Assembly (NCBI GenBank): GCA_039707465.1
Contig: CM077653.1
Location: 4,675,184-4,739,183 of the forward strand
From: Rhabdophis nuchalis
Taxonomy: Eukaryota > Chordata > Lepidosauria > Squamata > Natricidae
Length of the DNA stretch: 64,000 nt
Reading direction: 5' to 3'
Positions 41,530 to 52,225 of the stretch are shown in pieces. A model generated the notes under the pieces. That model was given only the letters and a program-made list of their open reading frames with translations, made no database searches and was not told the DNA's origin. A program made the translations under genes and the position numbers. Position 1 is the first letter of the stretch, and each line of letters starts with the position of its first letter.

Positions 41530-41792
41530 TGTGACACCTCCACCTGAGGTGGCATTCAGCAGGTTGTGACCAATTCTGGAGAGCCGGTAATGGAAATTTT
41601 GAGTAGTTCGGAGAACCGGTAAATACTACCTGTGGCTGGCCTCGCCCCCATCTATTCTCTGCCTCCCGAGTCCCAGCAGATCGGAAGGGAACGGGGATTT
41701 TGCAGTATCCTTCCCCTGCCACGCCCACCATAGCCACACCACGTTGACCAAGCTATGTCTCTGTAGTCATGTGGCCAGCATGACTAAACTGA
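41530..41792 (-). repeat. Right arm of long inverted repeat
   Basis: Reverse complement of the left arm, including the same SINE/hAT junction (GACCAAGCTATGTCTCTGTA on plus). The spacer between the arms is about 120 bp. Confidence 0.75.
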
Positions 41793-41799
41793 CTGCACC

Positions 41800-42543
41800 C
41801 CCCCCTCCTCAGTTCTGTTCTTGGGGTGGGGGGGAATAGCCTTCACAGATTTGCAGACCAAGCAACATATGGATGATTTAACATTGAGAAACTTTGCAGT
41901 ACCGCCAGATTACACCGGGGGGCAGCCCAGACTTTGCTCCCGTCTGCTTTGGCTCTCTCCCTATGGAAAATATTTTGGGTGGCTTCTCGCTATTGTAATA
42001 TTTTGTTTAACCCAACCCAATCTGAATGAAGCCGGCATAAGAATACAGCTTTTTTTAAAAAAAATAATTATTATTTAATGATACTCGGCAAAAACGAGAG
42101 GCTAAGTTCTTAAAGAGCCCAAGATCCTCTATTCACATTTTGACAGCTGTTAGCCTTTTGAGCTCCGAAGTTGACATGAACAATAGGACTTTTGTGGAAG
42201 GAATATTACCAGACTGGAACTGAATATACATATTGGACCGAGATGCCCAAGCCTAGATTCCTCTTTGAAGATTAGCTTTACCCAGTCAAACGAGGAGGAC
42301 AATGATGCTAGAAGACAAACCTTGAATCACAAAGAGGCACTTGGAGTTTTGCCGCGTCGCAATATTTTGACGATACGGAAGCAGCAGGATAAACAATGAT
42401 CTTCCCTCCTAACCAGATTTTAAACATTGTGGGGTTCGTTGGGCATCATCGGAGCCATCTCTGTAGCATTTCACTTGTTATCGGATCAACAGGTTATCGC
42501 TGGATTTTTTTAAAGTATCCGGAAAATATAAAGTAGGGTAGAC
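41800..42543. other. No gene seen
   Basis: Apparently single-copy intergenic sequence with A-runs near 42055. Nothing recognised. Confidence 0.4.
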
Positions 42544-43289
42544 CAGGGGTCACCAACCTTTTGGACTTCAGGGACCATTAAGTTCATAATTTTAAATCCC
42601 GCCGACCACTAATATGATCTGCCTAATGACTGGCTGGGTGGGCGTGGCTAGGTGGTCATGTGACTGGGTGGGCGTAGCCAACTTGATGTCACTCACATCG
42701 GGGGCGCTTCACCAGCCTCTACTCGCCCCTCCCCTCCCAACTACTCCTTAGGGCCCCAACAGGAAGCAGTTGCTGGAGCTAAGCAGCCGCGGTGAGAAAG
42801 AGTTGCCAAAAACAGCTCAGTTCAAATTGGATCGGACCAAGAAGAAGGCTCAGCAGAAGCACCTCACTGAGGACTAGGAACATAGGCTTTCCAAGTAGAG
42901 AGAAGACTGGTGGGAATGCAAGGCCAGGTGCCGGTGCCTGGAGGCTCAGCGGGCTGAGATGGTCAGCCAGTTCCAGGCCATGATAGAGTCCCCCTGGAAG
43001 GAGGCCCTTCGGTTCTTCACCACCAGCGGCCCTTCCCTCCAGCCTTCGCCCAAAGCCCCCCACCAGGAGGCTGAAGCAGACCCCAAGTGGGAATTTCTGC
43101 CCCCCTCTGACCTGCCCAAAAAGCCCCCAAAGGGTGAGATTCTCTCCAGCAACACAAGCGTTCATTGCACATGTCCATCCCAGGGGATGTAGTTTGAGGA
43201 CCCCCTGATTGAGTGCAATATAAAAAATGCAAATAGTTTTTCTACAAACCACCAACATTTTCTCACGGACCACCAGTGGGTGACCGCTG
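42544..43289 (+). mobile_element. hAT element carrying an exon-like cargo
   Basis: Flanked by an exact 8-bp duplication GGGTAGAC (42536-42543 and 43290-43297). Ends CAGGGGTCACCAACC and GTGGGTGACCGCTGG. Between the arms lies a segment with acceptor (CTACTCCTTAG, ending 42751), a 382-nt frame (42752-43133) and donor (GGTGAG). The frame reads KQLLELSSRGEKELPKTAQF, then EMVSQFQAMIESPWKEALRF and PKWEFLPPSDLPKKPPKG: Lys/Glu-rich then Pro-rich. Two TAG stops interrupt it (42875, 42896). No transposase is encoded. Relatives at 13436 and 18259. Confidence 0.8.
42752..43133 (+). pseudogene. Captured exon-like segment inside the hAT element
   Basis: Reads in one frame from the presumed acceptor to the presumed donor, apart from two in-frame stops. 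The composition (coiled-coil-like charged half, then SLQPSPKAPHQEAEADPKWE) is not like any hAT transposase I know. The source gene is not recognised. Present, partly deleted, in two other copies, so the capture came before amplification. Confidence 0.55.
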
Positions 43290-43299
43290 GGGTAGACAG

Positions 43300-43733
43300 A
43301 ACCAAAAGGATCTCTGATCTGGGAGTCCCTGCTTGCAAAGTGATCAAATACCAAAGATTTCTTTGAGGGGAAAAAAAAAATCCGGTGGTTTATAATCCAT
43401 GCTTTAAAATGGTCCGTGCAAACCATGTGCAAAATAACCCCAGACAAAATTCTGCATTTCTTGGCATCCTTGTCAAACAAATGCATTCTGGGCCGTAAGG
43501 ACACATGGACAGGGCTTCACGCTTAAGTGGGCTTATGAGTAGAGTGGTGTTTCTCCCAACTTTGTAGCTTCAACGCACTGCCATATTTTTCTTTGTGGTT
43601 TCTTCTCCACTGAGAGAGAACTAAAGATGAACTAAAAATGAGGGACTCCATTTGTATTGCTTAAGCAGGCCACCTGCGTTGAGTTTGAACCTCACTTTGA
43701 TATTTACTGCTACACCTAAAAACCCGGCTATCC
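43300..43733. other. No gene seen
   Basis: A poly-A run near 43370 and otherwise unremarkable sequence. Confidence 0.35.
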
Positions 43734-44307
43734 CAGTGATGGTGAATCTTTTCGGCACCGAGTGCATAAATTCAAATCACTCATTAATGTTTTTATATAC
43801 ATAAGAACAGATGAATAAATGTACAATACCAACAGGTGATTCTTCCAAGTCAACAAAAGGCAGGAGAGTTACAGGCAAACACAAGCAGTTAGCTTCATTT
43901 TCAGCAGAGAAGCCCAGACAGACTGCTAGTTTACTTCTTGGAGCAGCAGACTGCTTAAGTTTCTGTTTCCATTCTCTGCACAGACTCACATCTGTTTAAA
44001 CTCCCACTGGCTGACAGTTGCTATGCCTGTTCATTGGCTGACCTTGTTCCCACAATGTCTCTCCCAGTCATAAATATTTTATGCGCCAGAATACCGGAAA
44101 CCTGAAGACAGCTGGCCAGCATGCGCATGCCTGTCTTTTGGCCATTTTTAGCCGGTTTGGGGGCCATTTTTCAGGCTGTTTTCCAGCATTCCAGTGCCTG
44201 TGAAGACCAGCTGGAAAACAGAAGAGCAGCTGGCAATGGCGTGCGTGCCCACAGAGAGGGCTCTGCATGCCAGTCCTGCCATGCATGCCATAGGTTTGCC
44301 ATCAGAA
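43734..44307. mobile_element. hAT element (CAGTGATGGTGAA end)
   Basis: Starts CAGTGATGGTGAATC, ends TAGGTTTGCCATCA. The flanking octamers GGCTATCC / GCCTATCC match at 7 of 8. 574 bp, no transposase. Confidence 0.7.
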
Positions 44308-44329
44308 GCCTATCCCCTGCATTTTTCAG

Positions 44330-44665
44330 CTAGAATCTTAGGGCTGGAAGGGACCTCGGAGACAAATGGCTATCGAATCCCTTCTTGAAAACCTCCAGTG
44401 ATGGACCCAGATCTCCAGAATACAAACTGTTCCACTGACAAGGTGATCTGAAATTTCTCCTGATTTCCAGGTTGGCTCTCCCTCTGACCAGCTTCCACCA
44501 ATTGCTTTTTGTCCTGCCCTGAGATGCTTTGGAGAATAAATCAACACACACTTCCCTATGACAACCCTTCAAGCATTGAAAGATTGTCCCCCCACACACA
44601 AGCCTTCCCTTCATTAGGCTAAGCGTACCTAATTGTTGGTCCATACGATATGATGAAGTTGGCAT
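44330..44665 (-). mobile_element. CR1 LINE 3' part, antisense
   Basis: Minus frame: GCHREVCVDLFSKASQGRTK then ANLEIRRNFRSPCQWNSLYS and LEVFKKGFDSHL. Diverged copy. Confidence 0.75.
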
Positions 44666-44729
44666 GCTCCAGGTCCCAATGAGTCAACAATGTCATTTGG
44701 TGGGCTTCAGGAAAGGGGACTTCTCAGGA

Positions 44730-44955
44730 ATGGTCCCTGTCTCCTGGAACATAATTTCCCCTCTCCCCTCCCCGAGATTCATCATAGCTGTCACTCTGGC
44801 TCCGTTTAGAAGAAGCCGCAGAAATCTGGCTCTATCCCCAGGCCTGAGTTAGAGTGGGTGGAAGGACCTGTTCTGAGATGATTTGGCTTTCCTGATTTGA
44901 GGTGTTTTTTATTGAGATTGTACAGTGTATTTTGTATGCTGTTTAGGATCATAAC
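44730..44955 (+). mobile_element. L2-like LINE 3' end, sense
   Basis: GAATGGTCCCTGTCTCCTGG (a diverged W-N box), then TTTAGAAGAAGCCG and a 3' end running into the ATGG repeat. Confidence 0.45.
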
Positions 44956-44957
44956 AG

Positions 44958-45435
44958 ATTGGGGTGGATGGATGGGATGGATGGATGGATTGCATGGATG
45001 GATGGATGGATGGATGGATGGATTGCATGGATGGATGGGTGGGATGGGTGGATGGGATGGGTGGATGGATGGATGGGATGGGGATGGATGGGATGGATGG
45101 ATGGGATGGATGGGATGGATGGGATGGATGGATGGATGGATGGGATGGGTGGGTGGGTGGGTGGATGGGATGGGGATGGATGGATTAGATGGATGGATGG
45201 ATGGATGGATGGACGGGATGGATGGATGGATGGGTGAGTGGGTGGGTGGGTGCATGAATGGAAGGAATGAAGGCTGCATGGATGGATGATGGGATGGATG
45301 GATGATGGGATGGATGAATGGATGATGGGAGGGAGAGACGGGAGAATGGATATAATGAATGGGTGACTGGGGGGTGATGGATGGGTGCATGAATGGAAGG
45401 AAGGAAGGAAGGAAGGAAGGATGGCTTGATGGATA
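44958..45435 (+). repeat. GGAT / GGGAT microsatellite
   Basis: About 480 bp of TGGA and TGGGA units with ATGA and GGTG interruptions, ending in AAGG repeats. Met/Asp/Gly/Trp reading frames are artefacts. Confidence 0.95.
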
Positions 45436-45439
45436 AGAC

Positions 45440-45845
45440 AGTGGAAGATGGAACAGCTAGGAATGAAACAACATTTAGTTCATGCGAGGCAATATTTTTG
45501 ACCTCAGCAAGCATGCTTCGGTTTCAGTTTTGTTCTAGGCATTCCTCATATTCAGTTATACAGAAGGAAATGCCTTTGTTTTAAAATAAAACTGGCAGAC
45601 GCCATCTGCTCAGAATTTGCATCTAGGGGGGGGGGGAATCAAAACAAAAGGAAGCAACCCACATTGTTGTTTCAAAAAAATTTGCTGTCCAATTAATTTG
45701 GGGCATTTGGTTAAGTTGATTGAACTGTTTTTCAGCAATTAAACAGCATGCATTCGCAACACAGGACTTTTCCATTCCAAGCAAGGTGTATGAACTTGGC
45801 AACATACCTTCTCTAAGGAGTTGGTGTTGGGGCTTTGCTCTGACT
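45440..45845. other. No gene seen
   Basis: Apparently single-copy intergenic DNA with a poly-G run near 45628. Confidence 0.4.
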
Positions 45846-45849
45846 ATCT

Positions 45850-46345
45850 AGAATCTAGAATAATAGAGTTGGAAGGGACTTCGAAGGTCTTCTAGTCCAA
45901 CCTCCTGCTTAGGCAGGAAGCCCTATACTATTTCAGACAAATGGCTATCCAATATCTTCTTAAAGACTTCCAGTGTTGGGGCATTCACAACATCTGGAGG
46001 CAAGTTGTCCCACTGATTAATTGTTCTCACTCTCAGGAAATTTCTCCTTAGTTCTTGGTTGCTTCTCTCCTTGATTAGTTTCCACCCGTTGCTTCTTCTC
46101 CTGCCCTCAGGTGCTTTGGAGAATAGCTTGACTCCCTCTTCTTTGGGGCAGCCCCTGAGATATTGGAAGACTGCTATCATGTCTCCCCTAATCCTTCTTT
46201 TCATCAGACTAGACATACCCAGTTCCTGCAGCCGTTCTTCATATGTTTCAGCCTCCAGTCCCCTAATCCTCTTTCTTGCTCTTCTCTGCACTCTTTCTAG
46301 AGTATCCACACCTTTTTTTATAGCGTGGCAACCAAAACTGGATGC
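45850..46345 (-). mobile_element. CR1 LINE 3' part, antisense, well preserved
   Basis: Minus frame: TLERVQRRARKRIRGLEAET, YEERLQELGMSSLMKRRIRG, DMIAVFQYLRGCPKEEGVKL and NQWDNLPPDVVNAPTLEVFK. Longest intact CR1 C-terminus in the window. Confidence 0.9.
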
Positions 46346-46419
46346 AGTATTCCAAGTATTCCATTATAAAGTGGTTTCAAAACTTCACGTGATCTTGATT
46401 CTATCCCTCTGTTTATTCA

Positions 46420-46720
46420 TTGATTTACTAAGAAAATATATATGGCCACCCAACTCACTCATGGTGACCTTGGGCAGCTTACAAAGATAAAACCCCAGTA
46501 CAAAAGCCAACAAACCACACTCCCCTGCATGACAACAATTAAATTAGCCGCCTGATGGGTTCCATTCCCCCTGGAGGCCCCAGGCCCACTGGCAAAGCCA
46601 TGTCTTCCATAACAGTATCAAACTGGGAGCCAATCCTATCTCCTCGAGAATGATGTCCCACAGGGAGGAGGCCACCACAGAGAAGACCCTTCTTCTTGGT
46701 CCCACCAGGAGATTTTTTTA
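46420..46720 (-). mobile_element. L2-like LINE fragment, antisense
   Basis: GAAGACCCTTCTTCTTGGTC and GACCTTGGGCAGCTTACAAA; the minus strand encodes the decayed LINE C-terminal segment. Confidence 0.45.
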
Positions 46721-46729
46721 AATTTTATT

Positions 46730-47155
46730 TATTTATTTTAATTGAAAAGACAGTGTCCTGTCAGGATAACAACTGCAAAAATAAAGCAAAGCCAATAGTA
46801 TATTTTAGCACACAAGTTAATAACTATAACAATGACCTAATAACAGTAATTATAGTAATATAACCCAAAAAAAGAAAAGAAAAAGAGCTTTTAAAAGAGC
46901 CTATTTACTTTTTTTTCCATATTATATCCACAGTTTTATTCATCTTTATTTACGTGATTGTCAATAACAATTATTGACTTTTGTACTCTTGTTTTCCCTC
47001 TCAGTTTTACCTCTTGTCTCTATCCATTCATAAAATTTATTCCGTGTCCAATAATATTTTGAGTCTTCTTTATCTTTCATTTTTAAGGTTAATCTATCCA
47101 TTTCAGCACAATCCCACATTTTCCTAAATCCCCTGCCTCCACACTCTGATGGTTC
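46730..47155 (-). mobile_element. L1-like LINE 3' region, antisense (tentative)
   Basis: AT-rich with TTTTAAGGTTAATCTATCC and CCATATTATATCCACAG; similar in style to 8725-9469. Confidence 0.35.
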
Positions 47156-47159
47156 AGTA

Positions 47160-47690
47160 AAAGATACATATACATATACATATACAAATGCATTTGTACT
47201 GATAGATAAATAAATAAAGGGAGACTATGATAGATCTATTTCGAGCTATTTAGCTCTCATCAGATAGCCATACCCTTACTGGGATTCGAACTCAGGCTGT
47301 ATACATGACAGGCAGCAGCCTTAACCATTAGGCCATGAGTTCATAGTCTCCCTTTATTTATTTATCGATCAGTACAAATGCACACAAAATGGTTTTCTGC
47401 CTGAAAGGCTCCTAGGTTTTAGCTGAAAGGCAAAATGGGTAGCAGTAAGCTCCCTTCCTCCCATATTTTGGGCATACCAGGTGCTCTGACATATACATAT
47501 ACATATACAGTATGAATATGTACATATGTACATAAGCATATTCCTTCCCATATTTGGGCATAGCAGGTGCTTTGACAAAACAATCATTCCCCTGGCTCAG
47601 CTGATAAGGGAGGAGAACTTGTGGCTTTGAGGTTAACTGCCTAACATGTAAAATAGCCCACACTCTGATGGTTCAGCAGCTATATCTGGG
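47160..47690. mobile_element. SINE family C, composite of inverted and direct copies
   Basis: An antisense copy (GGGATTCGAACTCAGGCTGT, a B box in reverse, about 47280) is followed by a sense fragment with CCCTGGCTCAGCTGATAAGG (about 47590). ATACATATAC repeats lie between. Confidence 0.6.
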
Positions 47691-47739
47691 GAAAGATGGC
47701 CCTTCAACTAATCTGGTTCCAGGCCATAAGGGCTAGGTA

Positions 47740-48150
47740 CATAAGAACAGCCTTGCTGGAACAGGCCACAGCCCATCCAGTCCAGCCTTCTGTCTCCCAC
47801 AGTGGCTCCCCATTTGCTTCAGGGTCTTCCCAAGCAGAGGTCTTCACCTGCTTAGGATTCCCTGCAAATGGCATTGAGAGACATCCTGCCTATCTCTCCC
47901 ACCCGGAGGGTGTCCTTAGGCATCCATCATGATAGCCATGGACACCCTTGTTCTCCATGAACTCGTCTAATCCTTTCTTAAAGGTGTCGAGGCTGACAGC
48001 TGTCACCACTTCTTCTGGCAGGAAGTTCCATAGACCAGTCATCCTCTGGGTGAAAAAGTCCTTCCTCTTATTTGTTTGAGGTCTAGCTTCCAAAAGTTTC
48101 ATGGAGGGCCCCCTAGTTCTAGTGTTGTGCGATAGGGAAAACGTAAGGTA
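47740..48150 (-). mobile_element. CR1/L3-like LINE 3' part, antisense, different subfamily
   Basis: Minus frame: RPQTNKRKDFFTQRMTGLWN, FLPEEVVTAVSLDTFKKGLD, EFMENKGVHGYHDG. Distinct from the other CR1 copies here and more diverged. Confidence 0.7.
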
Positions 48151-48159
48151 ACATCTAAC

Positions 48160-48690
48160 TCTTGAGTTTTGCAACTCTAGGCAGGAGACTTTCTGCTGCA
48201 GTTAAAACCCAGTGCAGTAACTCTGGAAGAAGCAGTAATGGAATCATCATATGGTGCTCAGTTTATATCCAAACCTCACCAGCTTCAGTTTCAAACGCTA
48301 TAATAACAGCTTGGACTAAAAGCTTGTCGTCAGTGACCTCGGTCATTTCCCACTTTGTGGTCTTCTGACCACCCCTCTTCCCAAGCTGCCAATAAAACGT
48401 CTGTTTTTTCTCCATGCCCGCATTTTGGGGGTCTTCTAATGCCCGGTATGTTGTGACATTGCCGTGATTTTTTCATCACCTGTGCAATTGCTATTCCGTT
48501 GTGTGAGAGGTCTTGAGACACCTGGAAACGGTGTGAATTCTATTTAATTAGTTTGAGGGCTTGAAATGCTCTCATCCTTTTGCATCCTGATTATAGGACT
48601 TATTTGCTGTTTCTCCTTGACTTCTTGATTGCTTCATCACTTCAGGTTCGGTTTCTTAGCTCTGGGTAAACTTCGAAAGGATGGAATGGG
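48160..48690. other. No gene seen
   Basis: No repeat or reading frame recognised. Confidence 0.35.
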
Positions 48691-48985
48691 CTGCTGGGGG
48701 TTGGCAGGGGTTCAGGAGAACCTCTAGCTAAGATTCTGTGCAGTTCGGAGAACCCTCAGATCCCACTCGTGGCTGGCCACGCCCACCCCTGCCCTCCCTT
48801 CCCAGGGGTCCACACGCAGCCCTTTTTGGATGCACTTAAGTGCAGGGTACACACGGAATCTTGGGGAGGGCGAAAAACAGGCTTACTGGAAGTTTGGGCC
48901 CATTTCCGTCCTTCCGAGGGCCTCCAGAGCCTAGGGAGGACGTTTTCGCCTTCCAATCCTTTGATTCTATGATTCCATGATGCCA
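48690..48985. mobile_element. hAT-family fragment
   Basis: GGGGTTCAGGAGAACCTCTA, GGCTGGCCACGCCCACCCC and GGGGAGGGCGAAAAACAGGC, shared with 26850-27430. Confidence 0.4.
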
Positions 48986-49124
48986 AGTGTCAAAATCCAC
49001 CCTGGAAGATGTATGTTCGCCACACGCAATGAAGTTAAGGCCAGTCTTCTGAGTCTTTAATCCGAGTGATCCAACTCTGAGTCTTCTGTCCCCATTGTCC
49101 ATTAATTGTACAATTGCAGGGATC

Positions 49125-49995
49125 TCAGGGGTTAAAGGAATCAAAAGTTGGAATTAAGATTTCCAGGAGAAATATCAACCACCTCAGATATGCAGATGAT
49201 ACCACTCAAATGGCAGAAAGTGAAGAGGAACTTAAGAGCCTCTTGCTGCGGGTGAAGGAAGAGAGTGCAAGAGTTGGCTTGAAACTCAACATTCAAAAAG
49301 GTTAACATTAGAAAACTCAACATTAAGATCATGGCATCCAACCCTCTCAATTCCTGGCAAACAGATGGGGAAGAAATGGAGGCAGTGACTGATTTTATTT
49401 TCCTGGGCTCCAAGATCACCACGGATGGGGACTGGAGCCAAGAAATGGAAATATGCTTGCTCCTGGGGAGGAAAGCTATGGCAAATCTAGACAGCCTACT
49501 AAAAAGCAGAGGCATCACCCTCCCAACAAAAGTGCTTATAGTCAAGGCTATGGTTTTCCCAGTTGCAATGGATGGCTGTGAAAGTTGGACCATGAGAAAG
49601 GTTGAGCGCCAAAGAATGGAAGGCTTTGAACTCTGGTGCTGGAGAAGACTCCTGCGAGTTCCTTGGACTGCAAGGCCATCCAACCGGTCAGTCCTGGAGG
49701 AGATCAACCCTGACTGCTCTTTAGAAGGCCAGATCCTGAAGAGGAAACTCAAAGACTTTGGCCACCTAATGAGAAGGAAGAAGGGCTCCTTGGAGAAGAG
49801 CCTCAGGCTGGGAAAGACAGAGGGCAAAAGAAGAAGGGGACAGCAGAGAAGGAGGTGGCTGGATGGAGTCACTGAAGCAGTCGGCGTGAACTTAAATGGA
49901 CTCCAGAGGATGGTAGAGGACAGGAAGGCTTGGAGGAACATTGTGCATGGGGTCACGATGGGTCGAACACGACTTCGCAACTCACAACAACAAGG
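49125..49995 (+). mobile_element. BovB LINE, 5'-truncated reverse-transcriptase fragment
   Basis: Starts inside the catalytic core: INHLRYADDTTQMAESEEEL with the YADD motif (49189-49200), then LKLNIQKG and, after a short insertion with stops (about 49300-49330), DFIFLGSKITTDGDWSQEME, FPVAMDGCESWTMRKVERQR, FELWCWRRLLRVPWTARPSN, and ends GRTRLRNSQQQ. The C-terminal frame is open for 257 codons. The endonuclease is absent, so it is immobile. BovB supplies the machinery for Sauria SINEs. Confidence 0.9.
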
Positions 49996-49999
49996 GATG

Positions 50000-50550
50000 C
50001 ATTGCAATGGTTTCTCTGCCTGGCAGTCCTCCAACACCAGCATTGTTTATATAAAGAGGTTTCATTATCCTTCCAGGCCCTTGAGAAAGGAAGACTTTCC
50101 TTAGTCTTGAGGCCCGTCTTGGACCAAGTCTGACAAATGTCCTACCAAAGCATCGCACCGTCTGTTGGGAGAAGGGAAGGGTGTCATAAAATCATTCAAC
50201 TGCTTGTGGCTTCAGGCTGTGCTCCAGTTACACAGAGGAACGTACTCCTTTGGCTAAAATCCACCCAAGTAATCCGACTCTTTGTACCAACCCCAGTGTA
50301 CGTAACTCTCGAGGCTGGCTTTTAAGTAGGCCAAGGGATGCTTAAAAATTTTCCCCTTTCATTGCTATGAATGCAAGACAACAAAAAGGAACTTTTGTAC
50401 GTCGGTTGCTGGAAAAAAATAAAAACAAAGGAAAGTCAAATCTATTACCTTGCAGTCTGAATGGGCTTTGAGAGACAAAGGGCTTTCAGCTCCTCCGCCC
50501 CCTTTCGGCCAAAGAGTGAAGCGCAACGGCGACAACCCACTGGAATACAG
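50000..50550. other. No gene seen
   Basis: Apparently single-copy DNA; no repeat family or coding frame identified. Confidence 0.35.
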
Positions 50551-50552
50551 GG

Positions 50553-50690
50553 AGTCCTTGATGTAGGACCACAATTTGCATTGTGCAATTTGCGTTGCGA
50601 CCTTTTTATTTTTTTGTGGCAGTTCTTGAGCGGTTCACTGCAGTTGTTAAGTGAATCCCGTGGTCTTTAATAAGTAAATAAGTCCGTGCT
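50553..50690. mobile_element. Fragment related to the 6160-6692 element
   Basis: GGAGTCCTTGATGTAGGACC and CAGTTGTTAAGTGAATCCCG resemble that family. Confidence 0.35.
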
Positions 50691-50879
50691 GGTTGCCCAG
50701 AGCCTGAATGTTGGTCATATGGCCATGGGGATGGTCAAAAAGCAAGGAGTGGTTCTAAGTCACTTTGTTCACTACCCTTGCAACCATACAAACAGTTGCC
50801 AGCTCTTGGTTGTCTGCTGTTGATGTCTAGCAGCCTTTCCACACTGTAAGACAGAAGGTAGCATGTATATTTAACAAGT

Positions 50880-51285
50880 CAACAGAGTTGGAAGGGACTT
50901 CGGAGGTCATCTTGTCCAATCCCCCGCCCAAGCAGGAAACCCTACACCTTTTCTGACAGTTGGCAGTCCAGTCTCTTCTTGAAAGCCTCCAGGGATGAAG
51001 CTCCTACAACTTCCATAGGAAACTTCTGGTCTATTGGTTGATTGTTCTCATTGTTAGAAAATGCCTCCTTATTTCCAGGTTGAATCTCTCCTTGGTCATT
51101 CTCCATCCATGATTCCTTGTCTGGCCTTCAGGTACCTTGGAGAATAGCTTGACCCCCTCCTCTCTGTGGCAGCCCCTCAAATATTGGAAGATACTATATG
51201 TCTCCCCTGGTCCTTCCCTTTACTAGACTAACCATGCCCCAGGTCCTGCAACTGTTCTTCATATGTTTTAGCCTGTGGCTATGAG
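50880..51285 (-). mobile_element. CR1 LINE 3' part, antisense
   Basis: CAGAGTTGGAAGGGACTTCG, GATTGTTCTCATTGTTAG, GGCCTTCAGGTACCTTGGAG. Decayed, close to 27905-28285. Confidence 0.8.
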
Positions 51286-51289
51286 TTGG

Positions 51290-51885
51290 ACTTGGATTAC
51301 CGAGTTTCAGGCAAGGATCAAAAAGGGTTTTGGGGGGACAAATGGAAGGAGGGTGCTAGGTATGCCCCTTTGAATAGGAGAAACTAAGGGATTATTTGCC
51401 TCATTTAGCAGACAAAAAGATTTCAGGGTTCCAAATAGCATCCAAAAATAAATCAGAGTCCAAGGCAAAGGATTCCTCAAAGTTCCAATTGATGAAGAGA
51501 GCCATGTTGGCACATCTGGGGAAATCCTAATCTGAAAGCTTCCCGGTTTTCCCCACCTAAAGTTGAAAGTTCAAGATCTTGCCCCCACACCCACAAGTCC
51601 ATCCCATGGTCTAATCTCCCACTGCCATGCTGGCAGCTTCCACCCATCCCGTTCCGGTCAGGTGCAGAGACAAAGGATGACCTTGGCTTTCTAGAAAGAA
51701 TTTTGTTATGGCTACATAGCATCTAACTCTGTAAATCCCCCCTCCCATTTTCCCACCATAGAAAAATGCATAGTAGAATAATAGAAAGTATGGCAGGCCA
51801 AAGACCCAAAAGAAAAGATGGCTGCAGGCCTGACAGAAGACAAATAAAAGCAGATTGGGTTTGCTTCAGATCCCACCAGCCAAAG
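51290..51885. other. No gene seen
   Basis: Apparently single-copy intergenic DNA. Nothing recognised. Confidence 0.35.
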
Positions 51886-51889
51886 AACC

Positions 51890-52050
51890 TTCAACTGGCA
51901 GGGAAAAGAAGATGGGGCCCTTCTCTGTTGTGGCCCCTGCTTTTTGAAATATTCTCTCCTCAGAGTTTAGAAGGCCCCCAACCTTATCAAGCTTTAAAAA
52001 GTTGGGTACCAAAATGTGTCACTTGTATTAACTGTTCATGGGCTAACTAA
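51890..52050 (+). mobile_element. L2-like LINE C-terminus, sense
   Basis: Frame with GPFSVVAPAFWNILSSEFRR and LSSFKKLG-like residues, from GGGGCCCTTCTCTGTTGTGG onward. Confidence 0.6.
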
Positions 52051-52071
52051 CGTCACTCAGGGTTGAAACTG

Positions 52072-52222
52072 AACAACTAACTAACTAACCAACCAACCAA
52101 CCAACCAACCAACCAACCAACCAACCAACCAACCAACCAAACAACCAACCAACCAACCAAACAACCAAACAACCAAACAACCAAACAACCAAACAACCAA
52201 CCAAACAACCAAATAAATCAAT
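52072..52222 (+). repeat. CCAA / AACAACC microsatellite
   Basis: (CCAA)n then (AACAACCA)n, ending in AAATAAATCAATCAA directly at the Helitron-like 5' end. Confidence 0.95.
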
Positions 52223-52225
52223 CAA

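Noticed and set aside
44897..45289. Met/Asp/Gly/Trp-rich frames
   Set aside because: Translations of the GGAT microsatellite.
49331..50104. 257-codon frame as a host gene
   Set aside because: It is the C-terminal part of the BovB reverse transcriptase, truncated and without an endonuclease.
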